From the NCBI GenBank assembly GCA_937892105.1, contig CALAUZ010000027.1, positions 1 through 8,105 of the forward strand: DNA of 8,105 nt, read 5' to 3'. The notes beneath the pieces were generated by a model that saw nothing but the letters and a program-made list of their open reading frames with translations, was not told the origin of the DNA and ran no database searches. The stretch's first letter is position 1; each line of letters opens with the position of its first letter. Below, in pieces: positions 5,512-8,105 of the stretch. The DNA comes from an uncultured Fretibacterium sp. (GTDB lineage: Bacteria; Synergistota; Synergistia; Synergistales; Aminobacteriaceae). The translations under genes and the position numbers were made by a program.

Positions 5512-6930
5512 TCACTTCCAGTAATCCAGCTTCTCTGGGTCAAGCCCTATTGATGAGGCGTGGAATACGGGGTTAATCCCTGATTTTCTCTGCTTCTCGT
5601 AATCCTCAAGAGCGCGTAACACTATCCCTCCTGCTGCCATTATGCACGGAATGTTGATTAACGCCATGCCTGCCATGAATATATCAGCGATAGCCCAAGC
5701 CGTTGACATTGGAAGCACAGCCCCTGCGAGAATTACGATGGTGCATATTACCCTGAAACATGTCATGAAGGATTTTCCAGGCATTTTCTTACCGTTAATG
5801 TATGCAAGTGCGTTATCGACATAGAATAGGTTTCCAAGCAGTGTAGTAAACGCAAAAAGTGCCATTATCACCGTTATGAACGCCGGCCCGAATCCGCCGA
5901 ATACTGCCTGCATTGAAGCCTGAACGTACTGCGCTCCTGCTGCTTCCTGAGTTACCGGAACACCAGACATGAGGCACATGAAAGCCGTTGCCGAACAGAT
6001 TAGTATTGTGTCGATGTATACCGATAACATCTGGATTAACCCCTGCTTAACAGGGTGAGTTGTGTGCGCAGAAGCAGCCGCATTCGGGGCAGAACCCACG
6101 CCAGCTTCGTTGGAGTAAAGCCCGCGCTTTATACCGTACATAAGGCATGACCCGGCAATACCGCTTCCTATTGCACGGAAGTTGAAAGCATCGGAGAATA
6201 TCATTTCGAGGACGGAAGGAAGCATGTCAATCTTCAGCACCATTATTCCTATAGCCGCAAGTACATAGACTACTCCCATCACAGGGACGAGTAACCCTGT
6301 TACCTTAACGATACGTTTTGCCCCGCCGAAAAGACACCAGCCCGTTACTACAGCGATAACTGCGCCAATAATCAGCGGAGTTGTTCTGGCATTGTAGAAT
6401 GAGTATACTGAGAACGTTGACTGAAGGTTGTATGAGGCCAGAGCGTTGAACCCGAAAGCATAGGTTGCAATCAGGAACAGCGAGAATATTACAGCGATTG
6501 CCCTGCTGTGTATTACAGCCTCAATGTAGTACGCAGGCCCGCCGTAGCTTCCGCCGTTATGAGTGTCTTTGTGCTTGAATATCTGTGCCAGCGTACTCTC
6601 AGCCATTGCGCTTGCTCCGCCGATAATAGCCAGTACCCACATCCAGAATACTGCTCCAGGCCCTCCGAGACAGATGGCTGTTGAAACGCCGATGATGTTT
6701 CCTGTGCCGACACGAGAGGCTGTAGAGACCATGAGTGCGCCGAATGAAGATATTGCGCCTTTTTCGTCCGGTCTTTCGGCCATGATACGGAAAGCGTTAA
6801 AGCAGAGTCTTACCTGAGCAAATCTCGACTTCAACGAGAAGTACAATCCTCCTGCAATGAGGACAACGATTAGAACGGGGTAATACAGGAAACCGTCAAG
6901 AGCGTCAAGAAATTCGAGAAAATCCTGCAT
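5512..6930 (-). CDS. Sodium:alanine/glycine symporter, AGCS family
   Basis: This inner-membrane carrier imports alanine and/or glycine with sodium. The 472-residue product has the normal family length and many hydrophobic helices. Hallmark stretches are visible: RVGTGNIIGVSTAICLGGPG at 73-92 followed by AVFWMW, then AMAESTLAQ at 109-116, the GGSYGGPAYYIE stretch at 126-137, and GLYSNEAGVGSAPNAAA at 270-286. The GTGNI and NEAG segments are thought to help form the sodium and substrate site in characterised AGCS members. The start is ATG at 6930 with a strong AGGAGG nine bases upstream. A promoter with a perfect -10 lies 50 bases further up. The dehydrogenase gene follows directly in the same transcript. 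Motifs do not allow a choice between alanine, glycine and other small amino acids. Confidence 0.93.
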   Translation of the reverse strand: MQDFLEFLDALDGFLYYPVLIVVLIAGGLYFSLKSRFAQVRLCFNAFRIMAERPDEKGAISSFGALMVSTASRVGTGNIIGVSTAICLGGPGAVFWMWVLAIIGGASAMAESTLAQIFKHKDTHNGGSYGGPAYYIEAVIHSRAIAVIFSLFLIATYAFGFNALASYNLQSTFSVYSFYNARTTPLIIGAVIAVVTGWCLFGGAKRIVKVTGLLVPVMGVVYVLAAIGIMVLKIDMLPSVLEMIFSDAFNFRAIGSGIAGSCLMYGIKRGLYSNEAGVGSAPNAAASAHTTHPVKQGLIQMLSVYIDTILICSATAFMCLMSGVPVTQEAAGAQYVQASMQAVFGGFGPAFITVIMALFAFTTLLGNLFYVDNALAYINGKKMPGKSFMTCFRVICTIVILAGAVLPMSTAWAIADIFMAGMALINIPCIMAAGGIVLRALEDYEKQRKSGINPVFHASSIGLDPEKLDYWK

Positions 6931-6964
6931 TATGTTAAACCTCCTAAATATTGAAAGAATAGAT

Positions 6965-6986
6965 TAATATATGAATTGTGATATTA
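6965..6986. promoter_or_regulatory. Inverted repeat overlapping the symporter -10 and start point
   Basis: TAATAT (6965-6970) is complementary to ATATTA (6981-6986) with ten bases between. The arms overlap the -10 and the predicted transcription start, where a repressor would act. The region is very AT-rich, so chance is a real alternative. Confidence 0.25.
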
Positions 6987-7011
6987 TACGTAAATTATAA
7001 CTAAGTACCAA
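6983..7011 (-). promoter_or_regulatory. Promoter of the symporter-dehydrogenase operon
   Basis: On the minus strand TTGGTA (7011-7006, four of six to the -35 consensus) is followed after exactly 17 bp by a perfect TATAAT (6988-6983). The predicted start of transcription near 6976 gives a leader of about 45 bases with AGGAGG just before the symporter ATG. A second perfect minus-strand TATAAT at 6999-6994 lacks a good -35. Confidence 0.65.
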
Positions 7012-7032
7012 TCATCTGGGAGGCTATAAAAT

Positions 7033-7968
7033 TTGTCATCAGTAGCAGTAGTAGGTTCACTGAATATCGATCTCGTTATACGCGCTCCACATTGTCCGCA
7101 AAAAGGTGAAACTGTCGTCGGAGGAGCATTCGGAATGGCTGGCGGCGGCAAAGGTTCAAACCAGGCATTAGCGGCGGCACGTCTCAATGCAACATCACAC
7201 ATCATAGGCTGCATTGGCAGTGATGATTTTGGCAGGAGGCTGAAAGCTGTACTCACTGAAAACGGGGTGGACTGTTCACATCTTCAGACACGCAGTGAAG
7301 CACCTACAGGTACGGCAGTAATCACAGTAACAGATGACGGCGAGAACTCTATAGTAATATCACAGGGAGCAAACTCACTTCTTGATGACGACGCAATATC
7401 GAGGGCTGCAAAAATATTTGAGGCTTCAGATGCCGCGTTATTCCAGATGGAAAGCCCTGCACATACTGTACTTACGGGCTTGCGGTTATCGCGCAGACAA
7501 GGGTGTAGAACTTTCCTTTCCGCAGAACCTCCATTTTCCCTCCCGCAGGAAGCGTGGCAGAACATCGACTACCTTATACTGAATGAGAGGGCATTGGGTT
7601 TTTACGCAGGACACAGGCAGCATAAATCAATAACAGAGATGGCGCAGGAGATTATCAGCAGGGGAGTGAAGTGCCTCGCCGTAACCCAGAGCGCAAAAGG
7701 AGGAATGATCTTCGTGAAGGGCGGGGATCATTTTTCATTTGACGCGTTCAACATTCGTGCTGTAGATAACACTGGAGCAAGGGACGCTTTCTGCGCGGGT
7801 TTCTGCATTGGGATTTGCGAGGGTATGCCGCTGAGGAGGGCAGCAAAATTCGCGTCAGCATGTGGTGCGCTTGCGTGTACGAAAATCGGGGCTTATCCTT
7901 CAATGCCATGGAGACATCAGGTGAGTGCATTGCTTGGAGAGGCCGGAGACGATGAATATGAGCTATAA
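7033..7968 (+). CDS. rbsK: Ribokinase-like PfkB-family sugar kinase with altered GAGD motif
   Basis: PfkB-family kinases such as ribokinase phosphorylate sugars with ATP in the cytoplasm. The 311-residue product has the family's length and N-terminal layout: GSLNIDLVIRAP at 8-19, GETVVGG at 25-31, AGGGKGSNQALAAARL at 36-51, and LFQMESP at 136-142. The NxxE site is ILNERA at 182-187, and a C-terminal GAYPSMP lies at 286-292. The key PfkB signature DTTGAGDAF reads DNTGARDAF (245-253): the catalytic D251 is kept, but the second glycine of the anion-hole GAGD is R250. The ATP-side TLGxKG is TQSAKG (218-223). The fold is clear, but activity and the sugar are uncertain. The start is TTG with GGGAGG (7018-7023) nine bases upstream. 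It is transcribed away from the symporter from a shared AT-rich gap; I could not pick a convincing plus-strand promoter there. No ribose transporter gene adjoins it. Confidence 0.8.
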   Translation: MSSVAVVGSLNIDLVIRAPHCPQKGETVVGGAFGMAGGGKGSNQALAAARLNATSHIIGCIGSDDFGRRLKAVLTENGVDCSHLQTRSEAPTGTAVITVTDDGENSIVISQGANSLLDDDAISRAAKIFEASDAALFQMESPAHTVLTGLRLSRRQGCRTFLSAEPPFSLPQEAWQNIDYLILNERALGFYAGHRQHKSITEMAQEIISRGVKCLAVTQSAKGGMIFVKGGDHFSFDAFNIRAVDNTGARDAFCAGFCIGICEGMPLRRAAKFASACGALACTKIGAYPSMPWRHQVSALLGEAGDDEYEL

Positions 7969-7972
7969 TTTT

Positions 7973-8000
7973 CCCATAATATCAATCCCATAATATCAAG
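7973..8000. repeat. Tandem 14-bp direct repeat, two units
   Basis: CCCATAATATCAAT (7973-7986) is followed directly by CCCATAATATCAAG (7987-8000), identical at 13 of 14 positions. The pair sits between the ribokinase-like gene and the next start, immediately before the GGGGG ribosome-binding tract. It could be a replication-slippage duplication or paired binding sites. Confidence 0.85.
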
Positions 8001-8018
8001 GGGGTAATCTTTTCTATC

Positions 8019-8105
8019 ATGGAAGGCTATAGTTACCTGTTGAGCCTTTGCGTTATTCTAATGTCCACAAAGATATTCAGTATTATTTCACGGCGTGCCC
8101 AGCTT
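8019..8105 (+). CDS. Cation:proton antiporter (CPA/Kef-type), N-terminal fragment
   Basis: The gene is cut by the right edge; 29 codons are visible and the frame is open to the last base. The residues begin MEGYSYLLSLCVILMSTKIF and continue to SRRAQL. This is one hydrophobic helix followed by S-R-R, matching the first helix and loop of monovalent cation:proton antiporters of the CPA2/Kef type (LLSLxxILxxTKxxxxxSRRxxLPQVVG). These inner-membrane proteins exchange sodium or potassium for protons. ATG 8019 is the first good start. The GGGGG tract (8000-8004) is 14 bases upstream, a rather long spacing. A TATAAT overlaps the ribokinase stop (7964-7969) but has no matching -35, so the gene may be read through from the ribokinase-like gene. 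Confidence 0.6.
   Translation, partial: MEGYSYLLSLCVILMSTKIFSIISRRAQL

Noticed and set aside
5507..5515. GTG 5515 as the dehydrogenase start
   Set aside because: The ribosome-binding GGAAG lies only about one base from it but eight bases from ATG 5506, which also matches the MKI-type N-terminus of relatives.
4523..6930. Part of a vancomycin-resistance cluster, because of the VanH-like protein
   Set aside because: There is no D-Ala-D-Lac ligase, D,D-dipeptidase or two-component system in the window, and the partner gene is an amino acid symporter.
1..8105. CRISPR array, tRNA or rRNA genes, prophage or defence genes
   Set aside because: I saw no regularly spaced repeats, no cloverleaf-like sequence and no phage, nuclease or defence motifs on reading both strands.

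Overview
The window comes from the chromosome of a bacterium with intermediate GC content. It carries six intact genes, the start of a seventh at the right edge, and one short gene remnant. A periplasmic-type HtrA protease with two PDZ domains and a signal peptide suggests a cell with an outer membrane. The mix of an anaerobe-style acyl-CoA ligase, an alanine/glycine:sodium symporter of the AGCS family and a VanH-like D-2-hydroxyacid dehydrogenase fits an amino-acid-using anaerobe. Synergistota is my best guess, but it rests on general resemblance only and is not proven here.

Layout. Positions 1-369 hold no convincing gene. They contain several inverted repeats, one of which (119-138) resembles the right-end hairpin of an IS200/IS605-type element, followed by a promoter for the first gene. 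From 370 to 4467 there is a plus-strand run: an acyl-CoA ligase, a 37-codon open frame that looks like the truncated start of a DUF4160 protein (2009-2122), an Lgt-family membrane protein with an altered signature, and HtrA. A hairpin terminator at 4488-4524 closes it. From 6930 back to 4523 a minus-strand pair encodes the AGCS symporter and the D-2-hydroxyacid dehydrogenase, whose start lies just after the symporter stop. A promoter for this pair sits at 6983-7011. Divergent from it, a ribokinase-like gene (7033-7968) runs on the plus strand. It is followed by a 14-bp tandem repeat and the first 29 codons of a probable cation:proton antiporter, cut by the window end.

How the genes fit together. 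The Lgt-like protein and HtrA both concern the cell envelope (lipoprotein modification and protein quality control) and may be transcribed together with the ligase. The symporter and dehydrogenase plausibly form a small amino acid / 2-hydroxyacid unit. No complete novel system is evident. The most unusual points are two enzymes with altered key motifs (the Lgt-like protein and the ribokinase), the DUF4160 remnant, and the orphan transposon-like end at the left edge.
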